Below are positions 5,871 through 6,209 of a stretch of 6,209 bases of DNA, in pieces (within the stretch, counting starts at the first letter, position 1; the number at the start of each line of letters is the position of its first letter). Made by a program: the position numbers and the translations under genes. The stretch is taken from assembly GCA_003543115.1 (NCBI GenBank), contig DPJH01000047.1, positions 6,069 through 12,277 on the forward strand, written 5' to 3'. The notes beneath the pieces were generated by a model. That model saw nothing but the letters and a program-made list of their open reading frames with translations, ran no database searches and had not been told where the DNA came from. Source of the DNA: Candidatus Moraniibacteriota bacterium (lineage in GTDB: Bacteria > Patescibacteriota > Minisyncoccia > Moranbacterales > UBA2206).

Positions 5871-5899
5871 ATTTTAGGCTAAAAAATTCTTGCAGTCAA
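5871..5899 (-). promoter_or_regulatory. Sigma70-type promoter for the HAD-like gene
   Basis: On the minus strand TTGACT (5894-5899), a 17-nt spacer and TAAAAT (5871-5876) form a strong promoter: five of six matches in each box at the ideal spacing. The expected start is near 5864, giving a leader of about 49 nt. An AGGAGG (5865-5870) falls exactly between the -10 and the predicted start, so it is probably not transcribed. Confidence 0.82.
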
Positions 5900-5901
5900 A
5901 T

Positions 5902-5938
5902 AAAAGTAGAGACGCACCGCCGGTGCGTTTCTACTTTT
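5902..5938 (-). terminator. Long palindrome acting as terminator of the methyltransferase gene; likely dispersed repeat
   Basis: An 18-bp inverted repeat around C5920, with outer arms AAAAGTAGA and TCTACTTTT and a GC-rich core ACGCACCG-C-CGGTGCGT. It starts 2 nt after the methyltransferase TAG, and leftward RNA continues into TTTTATTT, so it should terminate that gene. The core is much richer in GC than its surroundings. The single imperfect pair is G-U on the plus strand (5911/5929) but A-C in the leftward transcript. The GTAGAGACGC...GCGTYTCTAC form resembles short palindromic repeats scattered through many bacterial genomes; that is recollection, not a search. Confidence 0.8.
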
Positions 5939-5939
5939 T

Positions 5940-6209
5940 CTATAATTTTGGAAATATCTTGGGCACACGAAGCCTATATCCTTCATATTCCCTGCCGAAT
6001 TTTTCAATCAATGCCTTCTCTTCTATTTTCATCCAAACCGACATGACCAAGGTCAGCCACAAGACGCTCGCGAAGATCCGCACATCCGGATAGAAAAAGA
6101 AAATTGACCAAGCCAGGACAATGTCCGCCGAATATATCGGATGGCGCACTTTTTCATAAACGCCTTCCGTCACCAATCGGTCAATCGCATCAGCCGACAA
6201 TGGCGCTTT
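5940..6209 (-). CDS. Isoprenylcysteine carboxyl methyltransferase-like membrane methyltransferase, C-terminal part
   Basis: The last 89 residues of a gene entering from the right edge. The fragment carries the family's two C-terminal signatures. GVYEKVRHPIYSADI (fragment residues 16-30) is the G-x-Y-x-x-V-R-H-P-x-Y motif that binds S-adenosylmethionine. EEKALIEKFGREYEGYRLRVP (63-83) is the E-E-x-x-L...F-G-x-E-Y...Y...R-V-P tail. Two hydrophobic stretches (about 30-41 and 44-60) lie between them. Such ICMT/PEMT-like proteins methylate small or lipid substrates at the membrane; in bacteria the substrate is usually unknown. The reading frame stays open to the last base, so the real start lies outside the window. 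A TTG at 6200 is an internal Leu codon. It ends with TAG right before a strong hairpin. Confidence 0.87.
   Translation of the reverse strand, partial: KAPLSADAIDRLVTEGVYEKVRHPIYSADIVLAWSIFFFYPDVRIFASVLWLTLVMSVWMKIEEKALIEKFGREYEGYRLRVPKIFPKL

Noticed and set aside
5902..5938. Palindrome as part of a CRISPR array or a transposon end
   Set aside because: Only one copy is present, with no spacers, no flanking target duplication that I can see, and no transposase nearby.
6198..6200. TTG as the start codon of the methyltransferase
   Set aside because: The frame remains open to the window edge and the visible part is only the C-terminal half of the family, so this TTG is an internal Leu codon.
1..6209. 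UGA recoded as an amino acid, as in some CPR lineages
   Set aside because: All seven visible stops are TAA or TAG, which raised the question, but every full-length gene reads through all motifs with no in-frame TGA. Seven stops are too few to show avoidance.

Overview
This AT-rich bacterial window holds seven complete or near-complete genes and one gene cut off at the left edge, with compact spacing. The organism looks like a small-genome uncultivated bacterium, most plausibly Patescibacteria/CPR (Moranbacteria- or Parcubacteria-like). That rests on the style of the glycosyltransferases and the ligase, the mostly Shine-Dalgarno-less starts and the AT bias. It is a judgement from memory, not a search. 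Open frames read through normally with TGA as a stop, so UGA recoding (Gracilibacteria/SR1 type) is not indicated.

Left part (1-3028, minus strand): three tightly packed genes read right to left. They are a family-4 glycosyltransferase, a Wzy/WaaL-type O-antigen ligase/polymerase membrane protein, and the N-terminus of a second family-4 glycosyltransferase. Gaps are 13 and about 4 nt, so they form one operon for making and ligating or polymerising a surface glycan.

Middle (3029-4443): a 127-nt divergent spacer carries a near-consensus sigma70-type promoter pointing right. It drives a 77-aa, four-cysteine, single-pass membrane protein and a membrane-anchored family-2 glycosyltransferase of the polyprenyl-phosphate sugar transferase type. 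Their stop and start codons share one base. A hairpin terminator follows. The likely division of labour is: GT2 loads a sugar on a polyprenyl carrier, GT4 enzymes build the oligosaccharide, and the ligase/polymerase uses it outside the membrane.

Right part (4444-6209, minus strand): three separately bounded genes. They are a small HD-domain hydrolase of the alarmone (ppGpp) hydrolase type, a HAD-superfamily protein that has lost the catalytic nucleophile and one metal-binding Asp, and the C-terminal part of an isoprenylcysteine-methyltransferase-like membrane methyltransferase. Hairpin terminators separate them, and the HAD gene has its own strong promoter.

Most worth a second look: the catalytically degenerate HAD protein; the Cys4 mini membrane protein coupled to the GT2; the ligase's external loop holding the protein's only two cysteines; and the GTAGAGACGCACC-type palindrome at 5902-5938, which looks like a dispersed repeat used as a terminator. 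No tRNA, rRNA, CRISPR array, insertion sequence or riboswitch was seen, and no stretch over 300 bases lacks a gene.
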